Positions 1 through 9,001 of a DNA stretch of 20,565 nt are shown one piece after another; position 1 is the stretch's first letter; every line of letters starts with the position of its first letter. Below the pieces are notes generated by a model, which saw nothing but the letters and a program-made list of their open reading frames with translations, made no database searches and was not told where the DNA came from. Both the position numbers and the translations under genes were made by a program. This stretch comes from Saccoglossus kowalevskii (Eukaryota; Hemichordata; Enteropneusta; Harrimaniidae): positions 270,242-290,806 of the forward strand of contig NW_003137825.1 in NCBI RefSeq assembly GCF_000003605.2, in the 5' to 3' direction.

Positions 1-703
1 TCTCGATGTTTTAGATTGATATTAGACAGGGTCTACAGCTGGGTGGTGGTTTAATTCTCTGAGACCTATCAATGTCTTAGATTGATAGTAAAACGTATAA
101 CGTGTGGAGGTAAACAAGGAATTTTGGCCGAAAACACACAATATAGAAATGGAAAGAGATAGTGTGAAACCTTTGTATTTTTTGGCAATCTCAAAAACTT
201 ATGCAAACACTACGGAATGCTAAACACAGTGCCTATTCATCTCTCGCATAATAAAAAAATGATTTTAATTAATATGTAGATAAACTTGGAAAGGTGCTAC
301 CGGATGTAAACGGCAACCTTGCAATTCCGCGACTGATGAATATCGAAGTACAACTTTATGATAAAAAAGGTAAAATAATTCTCCGATAATTATCGATCTA
401 AAACTTCGATAGTTAGGCAATCGGAGGATTCAAGGTTGGAATCACATCCAACAGACACGGATATTGTCAAATAATTGTCGAAGTATTAGAATGATACAAT
501 GGGCAACATTGTTTGATAATTCTCTGATAATTACCCGGTAACATTATGCAAGATCCCGCTTTCACGGACTTTCGAGCATCATGGCCGGACTACACTACAG
601 TTGGATTTCCAGTATTAACCCAAAGGACATCCTGGTTATATTATCATGGTAGTAAAAGGTCACGCACGGCTAGTCAGATTAAGTTTGACACAATTATACT
701 GTT
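1..703. other. Non-coding flank, no gene seen
   Basis: AT-rich DNA with no open frame that I can support on either strand. The only structured element I see is the imperfect stem-loop at 381-426, listed separately. A promoter for the downstream DUF6589-like remnant could lie here, but I see no convincing core promoter motif. Confidence 0.5.
381..426. repeat. Imperfect stem-loop
   Basis: CTCCGAT at 381-387 is complementary to ATCGGAG at 420-426. Inside it TATCGA (391-396) pairs with TCGATA (406-411), so two stem sections stack with a bulge between them. The loop is about nine bases. No function can be assigned. Confidence 0.5.
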
Positions 704-767
704 TGTCGGAACATAGGGGTGTCGGAACATAGTGGTGTCGGAACATAGAGATGTCGTAACATAGGGC
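704..767 (+). repeat. Four tandem 16-bp repeats
   Basis: Four head-to-tail copies of a 16-bp unit, TGTCGGAACATAGNGG-like, start at 704, 720, 736 and 752. The first two differ at one base near the end; the fourth has TCGTAAC in place of TCGGAAC. The array lies about 140 bp upstream of the first exon of the DUF6589-like remnant. Confidence 0.85.
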
Positions 768-910
768 AGTCCCTCCTTCTCAGACACCCCCCTGTTCGCG
801 CAAGCGCGGACATTGGCCGTTTACGCGGCCACAAAAGTGTCCCCCTCACTTTTCAGAATGGTTCGACGCCCCTGTAAATGTGAAGGTAGGGGTCAACATA
901 GATTAAAACA

Positions 911-1401
911 ATGGCGGCGTTTACGCTTTGCCATGATTCACCCGGAGTCAAGAACAGAAGGTCCATATTCGTTGACACATTTTCAAAATTTCTTGTTAAA
1001 ATGTTTACAAGTGTTTGTGGGCAAGTGAACGAAGCTGATGGAATGTCCAAATATTTGTGCAAACAGTGTGTCAGTATGCTGTCAAAACTGTCGAAACTCG
1101 ATGACAGCATACAACATATGACAGCACGTTTAACACAGAAACGCAATATTTTGTTTCAAAACATTCAGACAAAATGTAAAACTTCAGCGGTGACGCCATG
1201 TAAAGGTAATAAACGAACGATTACTCGCACGCCTACACCTAAAATAATAAAGAAAAGCGGCAAGCTCGATTGGTCTCCACGTATTGGACTTCTGGTAGTG
1301 AACCTGTCACCAACAATATTAGAGCACGGTCATTGACGTTTTCTGATGTCGCCACCAATACCAAAGATAGTTCATCTAAACACAAAAATTTCGATGTGAA
1401 G
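911..1401 (+). pseudogene. DUF6589-like remnant, block 1 (N-terminus)
   Basis: The ATG at 911 begins a frame with cysteines in LCHDSPG, TSVCGQ and the CKQC pair, followed by a helical stretch and then a basic Thr/Pro-rich linker (TRTPTPKIIKK). This looks like a small zinc-binding N-terminal module followed by a disordered region. The frame starting at 911 ends at a stop at 1334-1336, but coding character continues in the frame one base over: WTSGSEPVTNN, from about 1286, up to AAG at 1399-1401. A one-base loss, or a two-base gain, between about 1250 and 1290 explains this. The block ends at AAG followed by GCAAGT, which fits a GC-type splice donor in phase 0. Confidence 0.5.
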
Positions 1402-2365
1402 GCAAGTATTTAAATCCAGAGTTGTGTTAAGGGTTGGGGCTCGTTTTTGTTGACAAAGAAGATGGTCAGCATTTTTATTAATTCAATAGCTGCGTTTAAA
1501 TTCGCCACCCCTTAAAAAACAATTAAGTTTCTCAAACCTCTATTGGCAGCAAGTCGAATCGAAAAAAAGTAAAATTTTGAGATTTCTACACCTAAAGAGT
1601 GGACAGTTCAAACAGTGCGTTAAATTTGCACTGTCAGTTTTAATGCGTTTGTTCCTGCTTGTGAATATTTCGCACTTCTGGTGGATAAAACAAATGTAAG
1701 ATTAATCGTGAACAAATTTGTGAAAATGATGAATTTCATACCTCATAAATCGGCTTTCAAATTTATCCATGATTGTTTTTCCACAGCAGTTAGCATATTT
1801 TCTTATTAGTTTTACAGTTTTTATTGCTGAAATGTTCAGTGTCAATATAGATAAATCAGTAAAACTTGAGTAACATTCCAAAAGTTAACATCATCACTGT
1901 TTCTGTCTTTGCCGAATTTTTTATTAAAACTGTTTATTTGCATAACAAATTATGCAGGTCTTCAAAAATCTACACTAGCACCGGTCATAAGGTCCAAAAA
2001 CTTCAAAACGAAATCTCACTCGCCTGAAATATCAATTGAATTTGTTCAAACCTGATTTTGACAAACTTCATTCACTGACTAAAGGTTTTCTTTACGTTAC
2101 CATGGTGTGGAATCAATCACAGTCAGAACATCTGAGGTTGTGTCAAAACATGTCGGAATATAAAATAAAATATACTGCTAGATCTTTTAAGCAAAATTAT
2201 TCTGATAATTTTATTCAAATATCTTTTTAAATTTGTATTGGTAAATACTGCAGTTCATATCATCAGTGTGTTTGGAGAAAATATATGCTAAGTGGGTATT
2301 AGTTAAAATAGATGTTACTTGTTAACCTGATTATAATTATTTAATCTTGCTTAATTGCTATTCAG
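1402..2365 (+). other. Intron-like gap with GC-AG borders
   Basis: It starts GCAAGT right after AAG and ends TTGCTATTCAG before GTTGAAG. Both flanking blocks are in phase 0. Otherwise it is AT-rich sequence. The short open frame at 2036-2230 has no recognisable motif, and I treat it as chance. Confidence 0.45.
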
Positions 2366-2749
2366 GTTGAAGTCAAACATCCCAGTGCTGTCATAACCAA
2401 GATAGTGACAAGTAAAGCAAAGCAGGACATATGCAAAGCAATATTTAGGAACTCTTATAACATTTTAGCAAGTGCAATTGCTAAAGTTAACACGTTGATG
2501 GACTATATCGTGAAAACGATTATGCTCCAGTTATCAACACAGTGTGGAGAACTTTGCAGCAAGAAATTTGCATCTTCACTACAATCAACAATCCCTGATG
2601 ACCTAGTGGCTTTCAAATTTATGGCACCTCTGTTGTATAAATTCATTGAAGCAGCAATTGTTACAAGAATCAACGCTGTATACAGAACTATTATCCAATC
2701 ATGGTGTTTCATCTTTGCATCATTGGATTGGATTGGTGCCACTAATAAG
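2366..2749 (+). pseudogene. DUF6589-like remnant, block 2
   Basis: Open in phase 0 from the acceptor at 2365 to AAG followed by GTTAGT at 2750, giving 128 codons with no stop. It reads VEVKHPSAVITKI, then a helical region with a Cys pair (CGELC), then SWCFIFASLDWIG. The helical and hydrophobic layout matches the middle region of DUF6589-type proteins as I know them. The block itself shows no damage and may be the best-kept part of the gene. Confidence 0.5.
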
Positions 2750-3079
2750 GTTAGTGTGACAGTTCTTATAGAGTAATTATGTTCAAGATTTTTGGATGTA
2801 CTGAATATTTTTAATTAGTTCTAATCCCAATGGAACTGATATCAAGCATTCTTTTTATCACACACTAACTATTTTTTGACCAGTCACATGTGCATTTTGG
2901 CAGTCTTGATGCTGTTTGTGGGCTGAAACTTTTAAACTATGCTACTTGGTGGAGGGGAGCAGTGAAATTTTACATTTTATTATCTTTCCCATTCTATTGT
3001 ATTATTGTTGAACATTTGTGTGCTTTCTGGTGATACTTATACCAATCAGTGTTTTTTTAAATTGTTTTTGTTTTCGCAG

Positions 3080-3247
3080 ACTGTATCCCTAATGAATAAG
3101 CTTGGTATTCGTGTATCTGGTGATTCATTCAAAGAGAAGAAAAAACAACTGGTTAGCAGACACAGAGATCTAGTACAAATTGGTATCAAGCAAGAGATGG
3201 AATCACAAGAAAATCAAGCTTGCTGGGAATACACTTGCTGGGTTATG
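3080..3247 (+). pseudogene. DUF6589-like remnant, block 3
   Basis: A pyrimidine-rich stretch ending TTTTCGCAG precedes ACT at 3080, and the block opens in phase 0. It reads TVSLMNKLGIRVSGDSF, followed by a charged helix. A short LxKLGIxVS stretch of this kind is typical of the region before the conserved core. The frame ends in TAG at 3247-3249, while another frame continues (KIKLAGNTLAG), so a frame break near 3200-3220 is likely. Confidence 0.45.
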
Positions 3248-3689
3248 TAGTACAGGTCCCATATTATTCAATGACAATTTCACTGTGTCTACAGATACTA
3301 ATGTTGTGATGAAAGAGAGCAAGATATGTGTGTTGATTCCCCTTTACCTGTATGTCAAGAGAGCACCTGATCACTAATAACTAATGGAGTAAGCCCGAGT
3401 CAATATTGCACCATGATAGACTGCAATGACCAACACATGGCTTAGTTTGATTTACATATCAGTGTACAAATTCACTGAAACTTAGCGACCCTAGCGGGAA
3501 ACAATCCAGAAATAATATACACCACAAATCATGTTGTCAACATGCTCACAGTCTGCTCATCTCAACATATTTCTAAGACGAGAACAATGACTTCATGCAT
3601 TAGTGAAAAACAAGTGATAACAAAATCGGGGATCATAATATTCCCAGAAATACAAGCTGGTTGTGGAATGTTAGGAGCAATACCAGGCA

Positions 3690-3830
3690 GCGCATCAACT
3701 ACATGTTATAAAGGATGTTCAGAAAAGGAGAGAAACACCATGGGTAATCATAGGTGACAATCTTGATTGGACTATTAGATACTTGCATTTTCCATATCTG
3801 TCGGACACTGGTACTGTATATTGAGTGTTA
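3690..3830 (+). pseudogene. DUF6589-like remnant, block 4 fragment
   Basis: A short frame reads ETPWVIIGDNLDWTIR around 3735-3770. A GDNLD stretch is characteristic of this family just before the GDxLT core. The frame runs into a TGA at about 3822, while the following block is in a different frame, so the coding line is shifted here. Borders are approximate. Confidence 0.4.
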
Positions 3831-4156
3831 TTCCACAATACATTTAGCATTCTCAAATACACGAAACAAAACAGAAATCTGACATTATTGTGCTAGATCT
3901 GCTTGATAAAAGTGAAAATAAAAATGATGAAATGATAAGCATCCTTCAGCACATCCGTGACAACTATATTTCCCATAGTAATGGTGATAGGCCAGAAGTA
4001 GTAGGTTTCAAAATGTTTGGTGGAGATGATCTGACTAATCAGAGGGCGTATACAGCACAGTTGGCAATGATGACAAATGGATCCACTAATTTTGAAAGTT
4101 TAGGTGGAGTGTATCACTGTCCTGAAGGACTTCACAGATTGATGAACTCATTACAG
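3782..4156 (+). pseudogene. DUF6589-like remnant, block 5 (core)
   Basis: The most recognisable block. In one frame it runs through VIPQYI, a TAG at 3845-3847, then HSQIHETKQKSDIIVLDLLD, a charged linker, and the conserved core GGDDLTNQRA with FESLGGVYHCPEGLHRLM. It ends at CAG (4154-4156) with donor GTAAAC in phase 0. Similarity on both sides of the TAG suggests a nonsense change within one former exon. Function of the family is not known. Confidence 0.6.
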
Positions 4157-4336
4157 GTAAACAGCATTTTTGTATTATTCTTGCATAGGCTTGGTTATAA
4201 TACAAGGAATCACCAATTACGTTTTGTTTACCGGGTGCTTTGGAGTTGTGCTTGCGATGTTTTTTTGTTTTCATCAATGAAAATAATGGTATGTAGGTTG
4301 ATGTGAAAATAAAGTAAATAACTTATTTAATTTCAG

Positions 4337-4458
4337 TGTACATACCAACTTTTCTACACAGAAATGTCTGCGCGTGATCCGGGAACAATGTATAACCATA
4401 GAAATGCTGTATTACGTAATGATGTCACAGGAAAGGATGGTGTAATTTAGAAATACAG
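4337..4458 (+). pseudogene. DUF6589-like remnant, block 6
   Basis: The acceptor TTTAATTTCAG precedes TGT at 4337 in phase 0, matching block 5. It reads CTYQLFYTEMSARDPGTMYN, then HRNAVLRNDV and GKDG, followed by TAG at 4448-4450. A donor-like CAG/GTAATC lies 8 bp past the stop. A premature stop just before a splice site fits decay, or this could be an early terminus. Confidence 0.55.
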
Positions 4459-5955
4459 GTAATCCTTTAGATGTCAAAGGATATCTAATTTCCTTTAACA
4501 AAAATAATGCTTAGAGGGAACACTAGAAACACTGTGTACATATACTTCTGTTTCATTTAAAATTGTAATAGAGCAAATATGGTGCTGCATTTCCTCTATT
4601 AGAAAAAACAACTTTTGTTGGATACTGAATCAATAATATAATATTTACCTTTGACCATTGACCTTTATCAAAATGTGCTTTTAATAGAGATATGTTTTTC
4701 TATTGGAGGTGTGCTACTAATAGCTGAAATGCAGTAAATCTCACAAGTAGTAAATATGTATTTGTCACTGACAGTCTATTTTTGTTTAAATCAAGGTCAC
4801 ACTATACTTTCATGAAATATTGTATATATAGTCATTGCTAGTTTTTTGGTATGGATTATCAATGTGGTATACCAAACTCTGATGGGTATTTGGACAACAG
4901 AGGATCAGTTTCAATGGATTTAGAATCTAGGAAAAGCTGTCCTGGATCAACATGTTAAACTGACGTGTACAGAAGGTGATTGTAGTTCCATATTATGTTA
5001 TACATGTAAGCTCATTTCATAGGATTGAATTTAATATTCTTATTTATTTATTTGCATTGGATTTATTCAAACGACTCAAAAGAAAACCATTGTTAAAGCC
5101 GATTGATGACTGACAATAACTGCTTCATCAGGTCTAGATTATTAGCAAGTTGATTGTATGGGAAAACAAAGTATTTCTTTTATATGGCCAATATTTATAG
5201 AATTGAAGCCACAAAATTCTGGCATTTTTAGCCCCACTCCCACCAAAAATTGTATTTCTACTAAGGTAAATTGAAAAATGATGTGATGCCGTGGTTATAA
5301 TTTTTCGTTTTTAATTATTTTTTTGTATTAAGATTATTTAGTACAAAACAAGATACGTATTCATTTTAAATTAATGCTATATAATGCATGGATTAAAAGT
5401 TGATTTGTATCCAAAACCTACTGACAATATAAACAAACATTTCCCTATTCTGTCATACAACTTTAGTTTAATTTTAGTACATGTATATTGACATCTTTGG
5501 CAGCCAAGGACCATTCATTCTGCTGTAGCCGGTTATAGCAAACCAGTGTGGTTCGGACACTGGTATATTGAGATAATTTTGAAAAGATTAATTCAGAACT
5601 GTTTCAATTGGGTTTTTTTCAGATGGTATGAGTTAAACATATTCTTTTTTGATATTTATTATAGATGTGGAGAGAATCACTGAAACGTACAACTAAAGTA
5701 AATGCACCATACTCTGCCATTGTCTCCGTCGAAGAGCCCAAACACAAGTGCATCATAGCTATTTTTAGCACTTCCTGCCAAGTATACTCTTTCAGAATTA
5801 GGCATAGAATAGCTGGCCAGAAGGTGGCGCTGTTTACAGTATATCTTTAAACTCATCTTGCTACTCTACATTGCAATTTGCGTCTACAATTGACTAATAG
5901 CATCATACATTTGTTCTGTGATCTTGGTTGATCCATCCAAGGCTTCGGCAGTTTC
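4459..5955. other. No gene supported
   Basis: AT-rich sequence. I looked for the C-terminal half of the DUF6589-like gene and found none. An open frame at 5665-5850 (+) has no known motif. A perfect 7-bp hairpin, CCAGTGT/ACACTGG, lies at about 5542-5565. Its right arm and the following TATTGAG also appear at 3801-3826 within the remnant, which hints at a shared repeat. Confidence 0.4.
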
Positions 5956-6508
5956 TTATGACGTTACAATCAAATACCTGACTGGTTATGACGTTACAAT
6001 CAAATACCTGACTGGTTACGAGGTTATATTTAAATACCTACTGGTTATGACGTTACAATCAAACACCTGTCTGATTAGTTATGACGTTACAATCAAACAC
6101 CTACTGGTTATGACGTTATAATTAAATATCTACTGGTTATGACGTAACAATCAAATACCTGACTGATTAGTTATGACGTTACAATCAAACACCTACTGGT
6201 TATTACGTTACAATTAAATACCTACTGGTTATGACGTAACAATCAAATACCTACTGGTTATTACGTTACAATTAAATACCTAGTGGTTATGACGTTACAA
6301 TCAAACACCTACTGGTTATTACGTTACAATTAAATACCTACTGGTTATGACGTAACAATCAAATACCTGACTGATTAGTTATGACGTTACAATCAAACAC
6401 CTGTCTGGCTATGACGTTACAATTAAATACCTACTGGTTATGACGTTACAATCAAATACCTGAGTGATTAGTTGTGACGTTACAATCACCTGTCTGGTTA
6501 TGACGTCT
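5956..6508 (+). repeat. Minisatellite of 19 units, about 29 bp, rich in TGACGT
   Basis: Nineteen units start at 5956, 5986, 6016, 6045, 6079, 6108, 6137, 6171, 6200, 6229, 6258, 6287, 6316, 6345, 6379, 6409, 6438, 6472 and 6498. The usual period is 29 bp. Units with an extra GATTA are 34 bp, a few are 30, and the last interval is 26. The core is TTATGACGTTACAATCAAA. Fifteen units keep TGACGT; units 9, 11 and 13 have TTACGT instead and alternate with TGACGTAAC units, giving a dimer pattern. TGACGT is a half site for CREB/ATF-type bZIP factors. Whether anything binds here is unknown. Confidence 0.9.
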
Positions 6509-6799
6509 CACGTGTCAAATATTCACATGCATATTCTATCGTGAAACAATATTCTGCGTAAACTGCCTGATTTGGTAATTGTACTGTTTTCACAAATCTT
6601 CCTGACACATCAATAAATGACAAGTAGAGACAACACAAACAGCATAATTTATCAGTTGTTTGAACGCAGAGTTTGTCTCGCCTGTACAGAGTTATCTACT
6701 CGACTTCAGAAGCTTTTAGAATGGTAAAGGTCCCACTTTTTCCCCATATTTGAGATTTAAATACTAAACGGTATAAAGAAACAGTGTTGTATTGATACA

Positions 6800-7027
6800 G
6801 CAGTATAGACTGTCGACAGTCGGTCGTACCTAATATTAATCTGTTATTATTAATAAATATTGTGTATAAACGTAATAGGCGTTAATAAATTGCCAACGCC
6901 GGGACAGGAAGTATGGAGTGCTGTTAGTTAGCATGGTACGACTATACCTATCCAGTACCGTCGGCGTTTGAATATCTAGGATACACAATTACATTAGGCC
7001 CGAGGACTGTCGTCAGTCTACCACTGC
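6800..7027. mobile_element. MITE-like element with terminal inverted repeats
   Basis: The left end GCAGTATAGACTGTCGACAG (from 6800) matches the reverse complement of the right end at about 7005-7027 over 22-23 bp, with one gap and about two mismatches. Internal sections are also inverted: GTCGTACC near 6823 against GGTACGAC near 6934, and CAACGCCG near 6893 against CGGCGTTT near 6962. It has no open frame. At about 228 bp it has the size and structure of a non-autonomous DNA transposon. I could not settle the target site duplication or superfamily. Confidence 0.6.
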
Positions 7028-8484
7028 TCAAAAAATTATAAGATCAATTTAAACTATTGAAAACCATTATTAGATTTCTATAGGAATCTATATAAGTCTA
7101 TAGGAACCGTATAAGATCCTTTCAAAATGGATGCAACACGCACTGACTGGTTGCATTCACACATACAATCATACTAACATCCCATCGATAACGTTACAGC
7201 TGCTCCACATCCTGATTCGGAATCCAATGTGACTGTTTATGAGGGCTTCCATAATTAATAGAGGGTTGACCGATTTTCAATGGAGTTATAAATTAGACGC
7301 ACCTCAGTATACGTCATAAGTCACGAAATGACGTCAGGAAGTCGATGTTCTACTCATAATTAGATATAATATATGACTGACGATGAGTCAGAATATACAT
7401 CACGTGGAACCCGTGTCGGGGTTGTGGAGTGATTTGTATGACAATGCGACATTCACATCAGACTGATAAGTATGAACGTACCATGTTGAATAAGTTTATC
7501 GTATAAGAAATAGTTGCCTCATAACATGACTGGCGACAGTTGGTTTATAATCTAATTTACTTAAATGTCTCTAGAGCATTACAAAAGAAAGAACTTAAAA
7601 GTAAAAAAAAATAATATAAAATATCTCACTTGCTCAAATAAAAATTGGGTCCAATCTCATATCCTACTTAAAAAAGGGCAATGAACCATTTATCTTAATT
7701 GTATGTATAGTGATAATGTATCAGTGTGACGTCAATACAGAATGATTTTCCAATATCGAGGTCACTCTGTTCTACGAGATAATCGCAGCAACAAGTATTG
7801 TGACACGTACATCAATACGCTAGTATTTACTCAGCTTACAGTGGCGACGACAATGTTACAAATGTTGTTGCCAACAACAATTTATGCAATACGTTTCAAA
7901 GCACTCGTGTCGGAAGACAACTCATGATATGAGAATTTACATTTACTGTATTTGAATGCTCACAATAAAGTTTATGAATGACTTAAACTTTTCACAACCA
8001 ATGTGTACCATCCATTACTTGATTGCGATGGCAGTAACTGGTTAAAAGGTTTAAAAAAAACAGTCACAAAACTCGACATGATTAACCAATGAGTTGTTAC
8101 ATCAACTTTTTAAATGCGATATGTAATCAGAATATTGTGTTATAAAATTTGTCAAAAGCTTTGTATTTGACCTTATAAAAATGTAATTATTACATTTTTC
8201 GAACAAGAATTTTAGTCAAACTAAATAAAACAATTTGTGTTCTACTCATAATCGCACCCGTACATCAAATGGCGTAAACCACATATGAAGGAAACTCGTT
8301 AAATATCTCTAACAATTTGAAACATAACATTTTATTGCACGATAAATCATTACATTGGCTTAGTCACAACGTATATGAATTTGTCTGCGGATAATCATGT
8401 TTTTATGCGATAATTAGTTCATAGTCATATTCTACAATAGTAGTACCGTCCTTCATTTGATATGGTGTCATCACTGAAATAAAC
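7028..8484. other. Intergenic AT-rich DNA, no gene seen
   Basis: No supported coding region. It contains two full CRE palindromes (TGACGTCA at 7329-7336 and 7727-7734) and an 18-bp imperfect palindrome around CTATAG near 7075. An open frame at 7742-7927 (+) shows no motif. A plus-strand AATAAA near 7963 has no gene upstream that I can tie it to. A second minus-strand AATAAA lies at 8331-8336 and could be an alternative 3' end for the NRF gene. Confidence 0.4.
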
Positions 8485-8490
8485 TTTATT
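8485..8490 (-). terminator. Polyadenylation signal of the NRF-6-like gene
   Basis: AATAAA on the minus strand, 386 bp past the stop codon at 8876-8878. It is the first canonical signal downstream of the stop, so the 3' UTR is about 0.4 kb. The alternative at 8331-8336 would give a longer UTR. Confidence 0.55.
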
Positions 8491-8875
8491 GTATACAATC
8501 TTATTACATAATTGTAATTTTACAAAGACAAACAAAGACAAAGTTTGTTTTTGGTTGAGTATACATATACAAGATAAGCGAAAGTGCTAAAACATAAGTT
8601 AATTACTAGCTATTGACCAACGCATACTATTACATTATGCAAATATTATGTATAAGACGTCACTAAACATAATCGTTGAGCGTTAGCATTTCATACAATA
8701 AAGCGCAATAAACAAAATGAAGTCTTAAAAGTTATATAGATTTGACCTAATATCATACAATTGTACACATTCTTTGTTTATACATATACATATATATATA
8801 TAACTGACATAATGGGCTTATTATAATACATGAGTAAACAGGATCAATCAAACGACATTTAAAACGAAGAAAGAT

Positions 8876-9001
8876 TCATGATGTTTTCCTTTTACATGGT
8901 AATATGACTTTTTCTAGTTCAATCATCGGAAGTTCCACTGCCATTGCAATGACAAAAGCCGCCATATATGTCACTACCAGAATACCAATATACGCAAACG
9001 C
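8876..9001 (-). CDS. NRF-6-like exon 14 (end)
   Basis: Residues 657-697 and the TGA at 8876-8878. It has a final membrane helix (AYIGILVVTYMAAFVIAM), then the family-typical ELPMIELEKVIL tail and a short basic C-terminus. The acceptor is CTTTCTCTAG. Confidence 0.9.
   Translation of the reverse strand, partial: AFAYIGILVVTYMAAFVIAMAVELPMIELEKVILPCKRKTS

Larger units (their letters stand above)
911..4458 (+). pseudogene. DUF6589-like gene remnant (multi-exon, disrupted)
   Basis: Six blocks in one orientation resemble proteins of the DUF6589 type, a family of unknown function that I know from fungi and marine invertebrates and that may derive from mobile elements. The blocks are 911-1401, 2366-2749, 3080-3247, about 3690-3830, 3782-4156 and 4337-4458. 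The strongest are 3782-4156, with a GGDDLTNQRA core followed by NFESLGGVYHCPEGLH, and 4337-4458, with SARDPGTMYNHRN and a following RNDV. Block 1 supplies a Cys-containing N-terminus. The gene is broken: block 1 changes frame near 1270-1290, block 3 ends in a stop with similarity continuing in another frame, TAG interrupts block 5 at 3845-3847, and TAG ends block 6 at 4448-4450. Splice junctions survive (GC donor at 1402, acceptor before 2366, donor at 4157, acceptor before 4337), so this is not a processed copy. No C-terminal part is seen. The family call is from memory of its motifs, without a search. Confidence 0.6.

Noticed and set aside
813-1146. Other frames (+ at 813-1028, - at 853-1146) over block 1
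   Set aside because: They overlap the better supported frame at 911, which carries patterned cysteines, and have no motifs of their own.
5665-5850. Possible final exon of the DUF6589-like gene
   Set aside because: It is open and follows a pyrimidine-rich tract, but the peptide shows no family motif.
5918-6121. Open frame of 67 codons with a repeated peptide
   Set aside because: It is the translation of the 29-bp minisatellite; the period is not a multiple of three and the frame soon stops.
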